Shown here: one piece after another, positions 36,212-47,074 of the stretch
Numbering within the stretch: position 1 is the stretch's first letter
How the letters are laid out: the number at the start of each line of letters is the position of its first letter
Source: Pseudomonadota bacterium
GTDB lineage: Bacteria > Pseudomonadota > Alphaproteobacteria > Micropepsales > Micropepsaceae
Length of the DNA stretch: 50,420 bases
Direction of reading: 5' to 3'
Assembly (NCBI GenBank): GCA_016201105.1
Contig: JACQDN010000018.1
Location: 1-50,420, forward strand
Made by a program: the position numbers and the translations under genes
The notes under the pieces: model-generated
Told to the model about the DNA's origin: nothing
Database searches by the model: none
Seen by the model: the letters and a program-made list of their open reading frames with translations, nothing else

Positions 36212-36976
36212 ATGAACCTCCCGCTCCTCATCTCCATCCTCTCCGCCGGTTTCGCCGTCGCGTTTTTTCACGCCGCGATCCCCACCCACTGGCTGCCGTT
36301 CGTCGTGGCGTCGCGCGCGCAGGGCTGGTCGCGCGCCAAGACGCTGGGCGTGGCCGCGCTGGCGGGAGGCGGACATATCGCCATCACGACCCTGCTTGGC
36401 CTGTTGCTGGTGTGGTTCGGCATGACGCTCGACCGCATGACAGGAAACATCTTTCCCTGGATCGCAGGCGGCGTGCTGATTGCCATCGGTCTTTTCTACC
36501 TGCTGCGTCAGGCGCGAGGCGAGCACATCCATTTCATTCCCGGCGCACATGGCCATCATCATCACGACGCGGAGTGCCATGACGATCATGAGCACGGCTC
36601 CTCCAATTATCAGATCGATGAAAAGGGCGACGCGCTTCTGCCGGCCGTCGCCGCCGATACCGCCGCGCGCGCGCAGCCGCGTGTATCGGACCGTACCGCG
36701 ATCCTGAGCCTGCTGGTCCTGCTGACGCTGTCGCCCTGCGAGAGCTTTCTGCCTTTCTATGTGTCGGCCGTGCGCTATGGCTGGCTCGGCTTTGCCGTTT
36801 CGAGCGCCGTGCTGGCCGTGGCCACACTGGCGGGCATGCTGGTCTTCATCACGCTGACGCTCTCGGGATTGGAGCGGGTCGATCTCAAATCGCTGGAACG
36901 TTACGAAGGCGCAATTTTGGGCGTCATTCTCTGCGCTTTGGGCGTCCTGCTCATCGGGGTCGAAGTCAAATTCTAG
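36212..36976 (+). CDS. NicO/UreH-like metal transporter with His-rich loop
   Basis: A 254-aa membrane protein. The first three segments include FFHAAIPTHWLPFVVASRAQ and AALAGGGHIAITTLLGLLL, a pair of His-containing helices that recalls the NicO/RcnA/UreH nickel-cobalt transporters. A cytoplasmic loop follows with a metal-binding run (HGHHHHDAECHDDHEHG). Three more segments start with LLTLSPCESFLPFYVSAVRY. The likely role is export or handling of Ni, Co or another divalent metal; this is inference from motifs, and the specific family is not certain. It sits between the two peptidase genes and between the two repeat elements. Its start (ATG 36212) has no strong ribosome site. Confidence 0.7.
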   Translation: MNLPLLISILSAGFAVAFFHAAIPTHWLPFVVASRAQGWSRAKTLGVAALAGGGHIAITTLLGLLLVWFGMTLDRMTGNIFPWIAGGVLIAIGLFYLLRQARGEHIHFIPGAHGHHHHDAECHDDHEHGSSNYQIDEKGDALLPAVAADTAARAQPRVSDRTAILSLLVLLTLSPCESFLPFYVSAVRYGWLGFAVSSAVLAVATLAGMLVFITLTLSGLERVDLKSLERYEGAILGVILCALGVLLIGVEVKF

Positions 36977-37039
36977 TGACGCCGTTGACGGCAGCTCGTG
37001 GCGTTTCCTAACCAGGCACGGAGCATCGGGGAGAAGATC

Positions 37040-39181
37040 ATGCGCGCTGGCGTTTGGGTTGCTTTAGGAGCCGCAATCGCCGTCGCGATGAGCGTCGGCG
37101 GTTGGGCCAAGAGCGCGGCGCAAGCCGATCGCGATCCCTATCTCTGGCTGAGCGATATTCACGGCGCCAAGGCGTTGGCCTGGGTGAAAGGACAAAACGC
37201 GAAGAGCAACGCCGTGCTCAAGCGCGATCCCGAATACAAACGCGACTACGATGCCATCCTGAAATCGCTCGACACGCACGACCGCATTCCCGCGATCCAG
37301 GTCGTCAACGGCGAAGTCTTCAACTTCTGGCAGGACGAGCGGCACGTCCGCGGCATCTGGCGCAAAACCGGCGCCGACGACTTTCGCAAGCGCGAGCCCG
37401 ATTGGGAAATCCTGCTCGATGTCGACAAGCTCGATGCCGACACCCATGCCGATTGGGTGTTTCACGGCGCCAATTGCTCGCCTTCCGGCAATCGCTGCCT
37501 GATCACGCTATCGCCGGGCGGCGGCGACGCCAGCGTGATCCGCGAATACGATCCCAAGACACATAGCTTCGTCGACGGCGGCTTCTCGCTCGCGCTCGCG
37601 AAGTCGAATGCGGACTATGTCGATGACGATACGATCGCTTTTGCGACGGACTTCGGACCCGGTTCGCTGACGACGTCGGGCTATGCGCGCATCGTCAAGC
37701 TCTGGCATCGCGGACAGGATTTGTCTGCCGCCAAGACGATCTTCGAAGGCGAGAAGGCCGATGTCTCCGTGGTGCCGGTGGTCTACCACACGCCCGCGGG
37801 CATGACGGCGGGCAAGGCGACGGTGATCGTCACGCGCGGCCTCACGTTCTTTCAGACCGAATACGATCTCGTGTTGCCGGACGGCAGCGTCGCGAAACTC
37901 CCCCTGCCGCAAGGCGCCAATGTCCATGGCATCACCCAAGGCAATCTGGTTTTTACGCTGCGGGACGACTGGACAGTAAACGGCACGATCTACAAACAAG
38001 GATCGCTGCTGGCCTTCGCGTTGGCACCGTTTGTGGCAAGTCGTGCTCTGCCGGCGCTCAGCGTTCTCTACGTGCCCGACGAGCGCAGCACCGTGTCCAA
38101 TGTCGCGACCGGCAAAGACGGCGTCTATGCCGCCATCTTCACCAATGTGGTGGGCAGCATTCATGTTTTCCGCGCCGGTGGCAGCGGCGCCTGGAGCGAT
38201 GTGAAACTCGATGTGCCGCCGAACGGCACCACGGCGATGATGTCTGCCGACGGTTGGGGATCGCAAGCCTATTTCACCTATGAAAGCTTCCTCATCCCGC
38301 CCACGCTGTTCGAAGACAAGGGCGACGGCAAACCGGTCGCCGTCAAATCGCAGGCGCCGCTGTTCGATGCCAATACCTATGTCGCCGACCAGTTCGAAGT
38401 GGCTTCCGCCGACGGCACGAAGATTCCCTACTTCCTGATTCACGCGAAAAACTCACACGGGCCACTCCCCACCATCCTCTATTCGTATGGCGGCTTCGAA
38501 CTCACGCTCTTTCCCTGGTACTGGAATGACGGGCATCGCCCGCTCGATGCGGGCCAGGTGTGGCTGAACAAGGGCGGCGCCATCGCGGTCGCCAACATTC
38601 GCGGCGGCGGAGAATTCGGACCGCGCTGGCATCAGGCGGCGATGAAGTACCATCACCAGCACGCGTTCGACGATTTCGAGGCCGTGGCGATGGACCTGCT
38701 CAAACGCCGCGTCACCACGCCGGGGCATCTCGGCATCGTGGGCGCGTCCAACGGCGGACTTCTTGTTACCGCGACGATGACGCAGAAACCGAACCTCTTT
38801 TCCGCCGTCATCTGTCAGCGTCCGCTCATCGACATGTTGCGCTACACGCACTTCGGCGCAGGCGCGTCCTGGGTCGACGAGTACGGCGATCCCGCCGATC
38901 CCAAGATGCGGAAATATATTCTGACGTATTCGCCTTATCAGAAGGTGGCGAAGGGCGTGAAATATCCCGCCATCCTCTTCATCACCGAAACCAGCGACGA
39001 TCGCGTCACGCCTATCTTCGCGCGCATGATGGCGGCGAAAATGGAGGCGCAAAGCCACCAAGTGCTGTTCAACGAAAGCGCAGAGGGCGGCCACGGCGCC
39101 GGCGCGACCAACGCGCAGCAGGCCGAGTATTGGGCGCTGAGCTACACCTATTTCAAACAAAAGCTCGGGCTACTGAGATAA
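37040..39181 (+). CDS. Prolyl oligopeptidase family serine peptidase (S9A), copy 2
   Basis: A 713-aa paralogue of the peptidase at 33846, similar along its length (DPYLWLSDIHGAKAL against DPYIWLEDVHGTMPL; VFNFWQDERHVRGIWRKT against VFNLWQDAEHPKGLWRRT). A signal peptide (RAGVWVALGAAIAVAMSVGG) leads to a propeller and hydrolase domain. The triad is Ser in VGASNGGLLVTA, Asp in TSDDRVTPIFA and His in EGGHGAGATN. GGGGAGAAG before ATG 37040 decides this start over one 14 codons earlier. Both copies look intact. They may have different substrate ranges; the propeller regions differ more than the catalytic parts. Confidence 0.92.
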   Translation: MRAGVWVALGAAIAVAMSVGGWAKSAAQADRDPYLWLSDIHGAKALAWVKGQNAKSNAVLKRDPEYKRDYDAILKSLDTHDRIPAIQVVNGEVFNFWQDERHVRGIWRKTGADDFRKREPDWEILLDVDKLDADTHADWVFHGANCSPSGNRCLITLSPGGGDASVIREYDPKTHSFVDGGFSLALAKSNADYVDDDTIAFATDFGPGSLTTSGYARIVKLWHRGQDLSAAKTIFEGEKADVSVVPVVYHTPAGMTAGKATVIVTRGLTFFQTEYDLVLPDGSVAKLPLPQGANVHGITQGNLVFTLRDDWTVNGTIYKQGSLLAFALAPFVASRALPALSVLYVPDERSTVSNVATGKDGVYAAIFTNVVGSIHVFRAGGSGAWSDVKLDVPPNGTTAMMSADGWGSQAYFTYESFLIPPTLFEDKGDGKPVAVKSQAPLFDANTYVADQFEVASADGTKIPYFLIHAKNSHGPLPTILYSYGGFELTLFPWYWNDGHRPLDAGQVWLNKGGAIAVANIRGGGEFGPRWHQAAMKYHHQHAFDDFEAVAMDLLKRRVTTPGHLGIVGASNGGLLVTATMTQKPNLFSAVICQRPLIDMLRYTHFGAGASWVDEYGDPADPKMRKYILTYSPYQKVAKGVKYPAILFITETSDDRVTPIFARMMAAKMEAQSHQVLFNESAEGGHGAGATNAQQAEYWALSYTYFKQKLGLLR

Positions 39182-39185
39182 GCCC

Positions 39186-39329
39186 ACCCTCCCTCGGGAG
39201 GGTCGAAATTTGCCGAGCAAATTTCGGGGAGGATGCCCAACGAGCAAGCGCCTTCCACATCCTCCCCGAAAAATTCCTCGCGTTCGCTTCGCTCACACTC
39301 GAAATTTTTCGACCCTCCCCAGGGAGGGT
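39186..39329. repeat. Complex palindromic repeat element, copy 2
   Basis: A 144-bp element with the same five-part plan as the copy at 36029: accctcc/ggagggt ends, hairpin B aaatttgc/gcaaattt (39207-39225), central stem ggggaggatg/catcctcccc, hairpin D gaaaaatt/aatttttc, and an end hairpin. Loop sequences differ, but the stems are kept by paired changes. It starts 5 bp after the second peptidase stop. The 303-bp stretch from 39182 to 39484 holds this element and then the ffh leader. Confidence 0.85.
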
Positions 39330-39380
39330 CGAACAGCACATTTGACATCCCCCTGAGCGCATTATAAATCCCTTCCCGCT

Positions 39381-39462
39381 CCGGAAAGCCCTTCGACTTT
39401 CCGGTCCTGGGCTCGGCCCAGGATCGCCCCCAGGCAGCGCAGGTGCGCCCCCTGGGGCTTTT
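39381..39462 (+). ncRNA. Structured 5' leader of ffh (three hairpins)
   Basis: Three hairpins stand in a row upstream of ffh: ccggaaag/ctttccgg (39381-39404, 8 bp), tcctgggc/gcccagga (39405-39423, 8 bp, tcg loop), and gccccc-agg/cctggggc (39426-39458) with an inner gcgc/gcgc stem, followed by tttt. AT-rich tataaat at 39364-39370 could be the promoter -10. The third hairpin looks like an intrinsic terminator but ends only 22 bp before the ffh ATG, so attenuation or control of translation is likely. A conserved RNA motif upstream of ffh has been described in bacteria; I cannot confirm membership. It does not contain the SRP RNA signature. Confidence 0.55.
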
Positions 39463-39484
39463 GTGCTTTGGGTGATGAGAACGG

Positions 39485-40870
39485 ATGTTCGACAGTCTGC
39501 AAAAGCGCCTCGGCGCCACGTTCGACCGGCTTCGCGGCCGCGGTGCGCTCTCCGAGAGCGACGTCGACGAAGCGTTGCGCGAAATCCGTAGCGCCCTGCT
39601 CGAAGCCGACGTGGCTCTGCCCGTCGTCAAGGATTTCATCGACAAGGTTCGTCCCCGTGCCATCGGCGAGAATGTCATCCGTTCCGTCACGCCCGGCCAG
39701 CAAGTCGTCAAGATCGTCCATGATGCGCTGATCGAGACACTCGGCAGCGAAAACGCCGCGCTCGATCTGGGCTCCGCGCCGGCGCCGATTCTGATGGTGG
39801 GTTTGCAAGGCTCGGGCAAAACCACCACGTCGGCCAAGCTTGCGGCGCTGCTTCAGAACAAAGAGAAGAGGCGCGTGCTGATGGCGTCGCTCGACGTCAC
39901 GCGCCCCGCCGCCATGGAGCAGCTGAAGATCCTGGGCGAGCAGGCGGGCGTCGCCACGCTTCCGATTCTTCCCAATCAAATGCCGGTCGATATCGCCAAG
40001 CGCGCGATGGCGTCTGCCCGGGTCGGCGGTTACGACGTGCTCATCCTCGACACCGCGGGCCGCCAGCACATCGACGAGCAATTGATGCTGGAAGTCGCCA
40101 ACGTGCGCGACACGGTCAAGCCGCACGAGACGCTGCTGGTCGCGGATTCACTCACCGGTCAGGACGCGGTGAACATCGCCAAGAGCTTCAACGATCGCGT
40201 GAAGCTGTCGGGCATCATCCTCACCCGTGCCGACGGCGACGCGCGCGGCGGTGCCGCGCTTTCCATGCGCGCCGTCACCGGGGCTCCCATCAAATTCCTT
40301 GGTGTCGGCGAAAAACTCGACGCGCTCGAACCCTTCCATCCCGCGCGCGTCGCCGCGCGCATTCTCGACATGGGCGATGTGGTCTCGCTGGTCGAGAAGG
40401 CCGCCGAGACGTTCGACCAGGAAAAGGCCGAGAAGATCGCGGCCAAGATGAAGAAAGGCGAGTTCGACATGGACGATCTCGCCGAACAATTGCGCCAGAT
40501 GAAAAAGCTCGGCGGCATGTCGGGCGTGCTGGCGATGCTTCCCGGCGTCGGCAAAGTGAAGGATCAGCTTGCCGCCGCCGGCATGGATGACAAGATCTTG
40601 GGCCGGCAGGAAGCCATCATCCAGTCGATGACCAAACAGGAGCGCTCCAAACCGGACGTCATCAACGGCTCACGCAGGAAGCGCATCGCCGCGGGCTCGG
40701 GCGTCGAAGTCTCCGAAGTGAACAAGCTTCTGAAGATGCATCGCCAGATGGCCGATGTGATGAAGAAGATGGGAAAGGGCGCCAGAGGGCTTCAAGGCAT
40801 GCCGAATTTGGGCGGCATGTTCGGCGGCGGCATGCCGAAGCTCCCGCCAGGTTTCATGCCCAAACGCTGA
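39485..40870 (+). CDS. ffh: Signal recognition particle protein Ffh
   Basis: A 461-aa SRP GTPase that binds signal peptides on ribosomes. N domain: [37 protein letters not shown] domain: [20 protein letters not shown] (G1), [33 protein letters not shown] (G3), [15 protein letters not shown] (G4, with TRAD in place of TKxD) and [15 protein letters not shown] domain: [20 protein letters not shown] to the Met/Gly-rich tail [19 protein letters not shown]. The start at 39485 gives the standard opening. It heads the ffh-rpsP-rimM-trmD-rplS operon. Confidence 0.96.
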   Translation: MFDSLQKRLGATFDRLRGRGALSESDVDEALREIRSALLEADVALPVVKDFIDKVRPRAIGENVIRSVTPGQQVVKIVHDALIETLGSENAALDLGSAPAPILMVGLQGSGKTTTSAKLAALLQNKEKRRVLMASLDVTRPAAMEQLKILGEQAGVATLPILPNQMPVDIAKRAMASARVGGYDVLILDTAGRQHIDEQLMLEVANVRDTVKPHETLLVADSLTGQDAVNIAKSFNDRVKLSGIILTRADGDARGGAALSMRAVTGAPIKFLGVGEKLDALEPFHPARVAARILDMGDVVSLVEKAAETFDQEKAEKIAAKMKKGEFDMDDLAEQLRQMKKLGGMSGVLAMLPGVGKVKDQLAAAGMDDKILGRQEAIIQSMTKQERSKPDVINGSRRKRIAAGSGVEVSEVNKLLKMHRQMADVMKKMGKGARGLQGMPNLGGMFGGGMPKLPPGFMPKR

Positions 40871-40920
40871 TCAGCATCAACACCAGAAACGACAAAGCCA
40901 AACCTAAAAGGAAACACGTC

Positions 40921-41289
40921 ATGTCACTGAAAATCAGAATGTCGCGCGGCGGCACCAAGAAGCGCCCGCATTACAAGATCGTGGTTGCGGATTCGCACTC
41001 CCCGCGCGACGGCCGCTTCATCGAGAAGCTCGGCTTCTACAATCCGCTGCTGCCGAAAGATCACGCCGATCGCTTGAAGCTCGATCTCGAGAGGACGAAG
41101 GAATGGCTGAAGAAGGGTGCGACGGCGTCCGACCGCGTGCACCGCTTCTTAGCCGATGCCGGCGTGCTGAAACCGCTCAAGCGCAACAATCCGGAAAAAG
41201 CCAAGCCGAAGAAGAAAGCGCAGGAGCGAGCGGCAGCTGCCGCGACGCTAGCCGCCAAGCCACCGGCAGAAGGCGAAGCGGCGGCGTAG
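40921..41289 (+). CDS. rpsP: 30S ribosomal protein S16
   Basis: A 122-aa ribosomal protein. The S16 core is residues 1-80: [20 protein letters not shown], then [20 protein letters not shown], then [21 protein letters not shown] Lys/Ala-rich C-terminal extension of about 40 residues ([20 protein letters not shown]) is typical of alphaproteobacterial S16. AAAGGAAA precedes the ATG. It lies 50 bp after ffh and 18 bp before rimM. Confidence 0.96.
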   Translation: MSLKIRMSRGGTKKRPHYKIVVADSHSPRDGRFIEKLGFYNPLLPKDHADRLKLDLERTKEWLKKGATASDRVHRFLADAGVLKPLKRNNPEKAKPKKKAQERAAAAATLAAKPPAEGEAAA

Positions 41290-41307
41290 TCATGCCGTCT
41301 GCAATCC

Positions 41308-41832
41308 ATGCTCGGTGACGTTCTTCTCGGCGTCGTGATCGGCGCGCAGGGGCTGAAGGGCGAGGTGAAGGTGAAGACCTTCACCCAAACGCCCGACGCC
41401 GTTGCGCGTTACGGCACGCTGCATACGAAGGATGGCCGCAAGCTGCGCGTGGCGACCTCGCGCGCGCCCAAAGACGACATCATTGTCGTGCGCTTCGAAG
41501 GCGTCGCCGATCGCAACGCCGCTGAGGCGCTGAAAGGTACTGAACTTCACGTCGCGCGAGGGATGTTGCCCGAGACCGGCACGCAGGAATTCTATCACGC
41601 CGATCTCATCGGATTGCGCGCCGACGACGAGGAAGGCCGCTTCATCGGCAAGGTCGTTTCCATCGAGAACTATGGCGCAGGTGACGTGATTGAAATCGCC
41701 CGCGACGACGGCTCGACGGTGCTGCTGCCTTTCAGCAAGACCTTCGTGCCTCAGGTCGAGATCGAGAATGGGCGTATTGTCGTGGCCGTGCCGGAAGAGG
41801 TCGAAACCGGCGAAAAGGGAAACGTCGAATGA
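41308..41832 (+). CDS. rimM: Ribosome maturation factor RimM
   Basis: A 174-aa assembly factor for the 30S head; it binds S19 during maturation. The N-terminal beta barrel starts [20 protein letters not shown] (the conserved G-x-x-x-G-x-x-G-E-V pattern). The C-terminal PRC-like domain contains [20 protein letters not shown], then [20 protein letters not shown]. The stop overlaps the trmD start by 4 bp (ATGA). The ribosome site is weak, suggesting coupling to rpsP. Confidence 0.95.
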   Translation: MLGDVLLGVVIGAQGLKGEVKVKTFTQTPDAVARYGTLHTKDGRKLRVATSRAPKDDIIVVRFEGVADRNAAEALKGTELHVARGMLPETGTQEFYHADLIGLRADDEEGRFIGKVVSIENYGAGDVIEIARDDGSTVLLPFSKTFVPQVEIENGRIVVAVPEEVETGEKGNVE

Positions 41833-42530
41833 GTTGGCACGCCTCAGTGCTGACGCTTTTCCCGGAGATGTTTCCCGGGCCGTTGGGCATTTCCCTGCTC
41901 GGCAAGGCGCTGGAGAAAAATCTCTGGTCGCTCGACGTGCGCGACATTCGCGAACACGGTCTCGGCAAGCACCGCTCGGTGGACGATACGCCCGCCGGCG
42001 GAGGCCCCGGCATGGTGATGCGGGCCGATGTGGCTTGCGCGGCCATCGATGCCGCACGCGCGACGCATCCGGGGTTTCCTTCGCTCTATCTTTCGCCACG
42101 CGGACGGCCACTGACCCAATCGCGCGTGCGCGAGCTTTCCGCCGGTCCCGGCGTGCTGCTTTTGTGCGGCCGGTTCGAAGGGCTCGATCAGCGCGCCGTC
42201 GAGGCCCGCAGCCTGGAAGAAGTCTCGCTCGGCGATTTCGTCCTGGCCGGCGGGGAGATCGCCGCCATGGCGCTCATCGAAGCCTGCGTCCGCCTCATCC
42301 CCGGCGTGTTGGGCGCCGAAGCCTCGCCCACCGAGGAAAGCTTCGAAAACGGGCTGCTCGAATATCCGCAATTCACCCGGCCTCAGAGCTTCGAGGGACG
42401 CGACGTTCCAGACGTGTTAACCCAAGGAAACCACAAGGAAATCGCTAAATGGCGGCGGTCTGAGGCTGAGGCCCTGACCCGCAAGGTCCGGCCCGATCTG
42501 TGGGCCCTCTATGAAAAGAAAAAGCCATAG
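41829..42530 (+). CDS. trmD: tRNA (guanine-N1-)-methyltransferase TrmD
   Basis: A 233-aa SPOUT methyltransferase that makes m1G37 in tRNA and prevents +1 frameshifting. Its trefoil knot motifs are visible: [40 protein letters not shown] then [44 protein letters not shown] and the C-terminal [32 protein letters not shown]. Length is standard. It is coupled to rimM and followed 49 bp later by rplS. Confidence 0.96.
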   Translation: MSWHASVLTLFPEMFPGPLGISLLGKALEKNLWSLDVRDIREHGLGKHRSVDDTPAGGGPGMVMRADVACAAIDAARATHPGFPSLYLSPRGRPLTQSRVRELSAGPGVLLLCGRFEGLDQRAVEARSLEEVSLGDFVLAGGEIAAMALIEACVRLIPGVLGAEASPTEESFENGLLEYPQFTRPQSFEGRDVPDVLTQGNHKEIAKWRRSEAEALTRKVRPDLWALYEKKKP

Positions 42531-42579
42531 GCTATACGGCCCGCCTTCCAGCAAAAGCGCGCGCGCCTCGGAGAAGAAA

Positions 42580-43002
42580 ATGAATTTGTTGAAGCAGCTC
42601 GAAACCGAGCAGATGGCCGCGCTCAAGGGCAAGAAGAACCGCACCGAATTCCGCCCCGGCGACACGCTGAAGGTCAACGTCAAAGTCGTGGAATCGACCT
42701 ATGACGAGAAGTCCAAGCAGACCAAGACGCGCGAACGCCTGCAGGCCTTCGAGGGCGTGTGCATCGCCCGCCAGGGCGAAGGCCTCAACGAGAGCTTCAC
42801 CGTGCGCAAGATTTCCTACGGCGAAGGCGTGGAGCGCGTCTTCCCGGTCTATTCGCCGCTGGTGGATTCCGTGCAGGTCGTGCGCAAGGGCAAAGTGCGC
42901 CGCGCGAAGCTTTACTATCTGCGCGGCCGCCGCGGTAAGTCCGCGCGTATCGGCGAGCGTATCGATCGCAGCGAAGACGCGCCGGAAGTCGCCAAAGCGT
43001 GA
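42580..43002 (+). CDS. rplS: 50S ribosomal protein L19
   Basis: A 140-aa ribosomal protein. The L19 core is clear: [92 protein letters not shown]. The ATG at 42580 has GGAGAAGAAA just upstream and gives the normal opening [12 protein letters not shown]; the longer frame overlaps trmD. It ends the ffh-rpsP-rimM-trmD-rplS run. Confidence 0.96.
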   Translation: MNLLKQLETEQMAALKGKKNRTEFRPGDTLKVNVKVVESTYDEKSKQTKTRERLQAFEGVCIARQGEGLNESFTVRKISYGEGVERVFPVYSPLVDSVQVVRKGKVRRAKLYYLRGRRGKSARIGERIDRSEDAPEVAKA

Positions 43003-43094
43003 TGCGTCGGCGCCTTTGCGCCACACGTCAAAAAAATCCTTCGACCCCACTTCCATCCTGACACTACGGGACTAATCTCCGCGCCCCCTTAACA

Positions 43095-43144
43095 GCGCGG
43101 CGGCCAGCAAAAGTGGGAACCGGTTTTGCGTCCGGCCGCGCGCC
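43095..43144. repeat. Imperfect palindrome, likely dispersed alphaproteobacterial repeat
   Basis: gcaaaa at 43107-43112 pairs with ttttgc at 43124-43129 around a gtgggaaccgg centre. An outer GC-rich arm (gcgcggcggcc at 43095-43105) pairs imperfectly with ggccgcgcgcc at 43134-43144. The core strongly resembles a repeat I remember from intergenic regions of many alphaproteobacteria. It fills the space just ahead of the ABC transporter gene and contains a GTG that could be mistaken for its start. Confidence 0.6.
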
Positions 43145-43151
43145 AATAGGA

Positions 43152-44999
<1,848 letters not shown>

Positions 45000-45007
45000 T
45001 CGAGCCG

Positions 45008-45028
45008 GGCCGAAACCTCGTTTCGGCC
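45008..45028 (+). terminator. Hairpin after the ABC exporter gene
   Basis: ggccgaaa (45008-45015) and tttcggcc (45021-45028) form a perfect 8-bp stem with a cctcg loop 9 bp after the stop. No T-run follows on the plus strand, so termination may be weak or factor-dependent. Position and stability support a 3' end role. Confidence 0.5.
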
Positions 45029-45138
45029 ACTTCAAAAAAATGCACAGAAATCAGCATTTTTCGCCATTTCCTGGATTCATTCCTGCTGGAAAGTCAGTAA
45101 AATCGCGCATCAACTTGATTCGCTTGATAGGAGCAACA

Positions 45139-45462
45139 ATGGCAACCGCCCCAGCAGCAGCAGCAGCAGCCCCCAAGGCAAAAGTCGAAACCATGAGCAC
45201 GCGTCAGCTGGCGATGACGCTCGCCCAGAAGCATGAGCTGACCAACAAGGCCGCCAACGCCCTGTTGGAAGACATGATCACCACCATCACCAAGCAGCTG
45301 AAGAAGGGCATTCGTATCCGCCTGAACGGCCTTGGTATTCTTCAAGTTCGCAAGCGCGCCGCCCGCATGGGCCGCAACCCGGCCACCGGCGAAGCGATCA
45401 AGATCAAGGCGAGCAAGAAGGTCGCCTTCCGCGCCGCCAAGGAACTGAAGCAGTCGATCTGA
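45139..45462 (+). CDS. HU/IHF-family nucleoid protein with Ala-rich N-terminus
   Basis: A 107-aa DNA-binding protein. After an Ala/Lys leader (MATAPAAAAAAPKAKVETMS) the HU fold runs from TRQLAMTLAQKHELTNKAAN through DMITTITKQLKKGIRIRLNG, LGILQVRKRAARMGRNPATG (the DNA-binding arm with NPxTGE) to IKIKASKKVAFRAAKELKQS. HU proteins bend and compact DNA. The leader is longer than in classic HU (about 90 aa) and may be a flexible tail. AGGAG lies 6 bp before ATG 45139. A strong terminator follows, so it is monocistronic. Confidence 0.9.
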   Translation: MATAPAAAAAAPKAKVETMSTRQLAMTLAQKHELTNKAANALLEDMITTITKQLKKGIRIRLNGLGILQVRKRAARMGRNPATGEAIKIKASKKVAFRAAKELKQSI

Positions 45463-45498
45463 CGGCGGCGTTCTTCGCTTTCAGAGCAAGCGGATTTG

Positions 45499-45548
45499 GG
45501 CCGGAGTGCCGCGTTGCGCGGCGCTTCGGCCTTTCCGTTTTTTTTTCC
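45499..45548 (+). terminator. Rho-independent terminator after the HU-like gene
   Basis: A 15-bp stem (ggccggagtgccgcg at 45499-45513 with cgcggcgcttcggcc at 45517-45531, fully paired if two G-T wobbles are allowed) has a 3-base loop and is followed by tttccgtttttttt. It begins 37 bp after the HU-type stop and is the clearest terminator in the window. Confidence 0.92.
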
Positions 45549-45620
45549 GTTTTTCGGGCCGGTTTAGGGCCTTTTTGCAAGCCATTTCGCGCGCTTGCGG
45601 CAGGTCCCTGCGCGCGCTAA

Positions 45621-46622
<1,002 letters not shown>

Positions 46623-46627
46623 TCGCA

Positions 46628-47053
46628 ATGCGTACCGTTGCCCTTGCCGCTCTCTTGAGCCTTTTGCCACTGACGGCGTTCGCCGCCGATACCTGCTCGC
46701 TCACCGTCAAAGTCGAAGACGTTTCGACGAAAGGCGGCAACCTGCGTATCGGTGTCTACGATGAGGCAACGTTCGTCGTGCGTGGGGCCAAGCCGATGGA
46801 GGGAAAGAGTATTCCCGCCAAGCCGGGCGAAATGATCGTGACCTTCGATGGGCTCAAACCGGGCGAGTACGGCGTCAAGGTTTTCCAGGACGAAAACGCC
46901 AACGGCAAGATGGACTTTGTCATGGGCATGATGCCGTCCGAGCCTTACGGCATGTCCAACGATGCCCGGCCGAGCATGAGCGGTCCGCCTTGGGATGAAG
47001 CCAAATTCACGCTCAAGCCCGGCGCCAACGCCACCACCGTTCATCTGCATTAA
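46628..47053 (+). CDS. DUF2141 exported protein
   Basis: A 141-aa periplasmic protein. The signal peptide (MRTVALAALLSLLPLTAFAA) is followed by the DUF2141 beta-domain: SLTVKVEDVSTKGGNLRIGV, YDEATF, IVTFDGLKPGEYGVKVFQDE, the motif DENANGKMDFVMGMMPSEPY, and YGMSNDARPSM, then DEAKFTLKPGAN. The D-x-N-x-N-x-K-x-D string suggests a calcium-like site. The family has no defined role. A GTG at 46619 overlaps the mdh stop and is in frame; ATG 46628 starts the signal peptide cleanly. It is probably co-transcribed with mdh. Confidence 0.87.
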   Translation: MRTVALAALLSLLPLTAFAADTCSLTVKVEDVSTKGGNLRIGVYDEATFVVRGAKPMEGKSIPAKPGEMIVTFDGLKPGEYGVKVFQDENANGKMDFVMGMMPSEPYGMSNDARPSMSGPPWDEAKFTLKPGANATTVHLH

Positions 47054-47074
47054 GATGGTCTAAGGTAGCGGGAG

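Noticed and set aside
39381..39462. 4.5S/SRP RNA gene next to ffh
   Set aside because: The region is structured, but the conserved SRP Alu-free core with its GGAA-type loop and asymmetric internal loop is not present.
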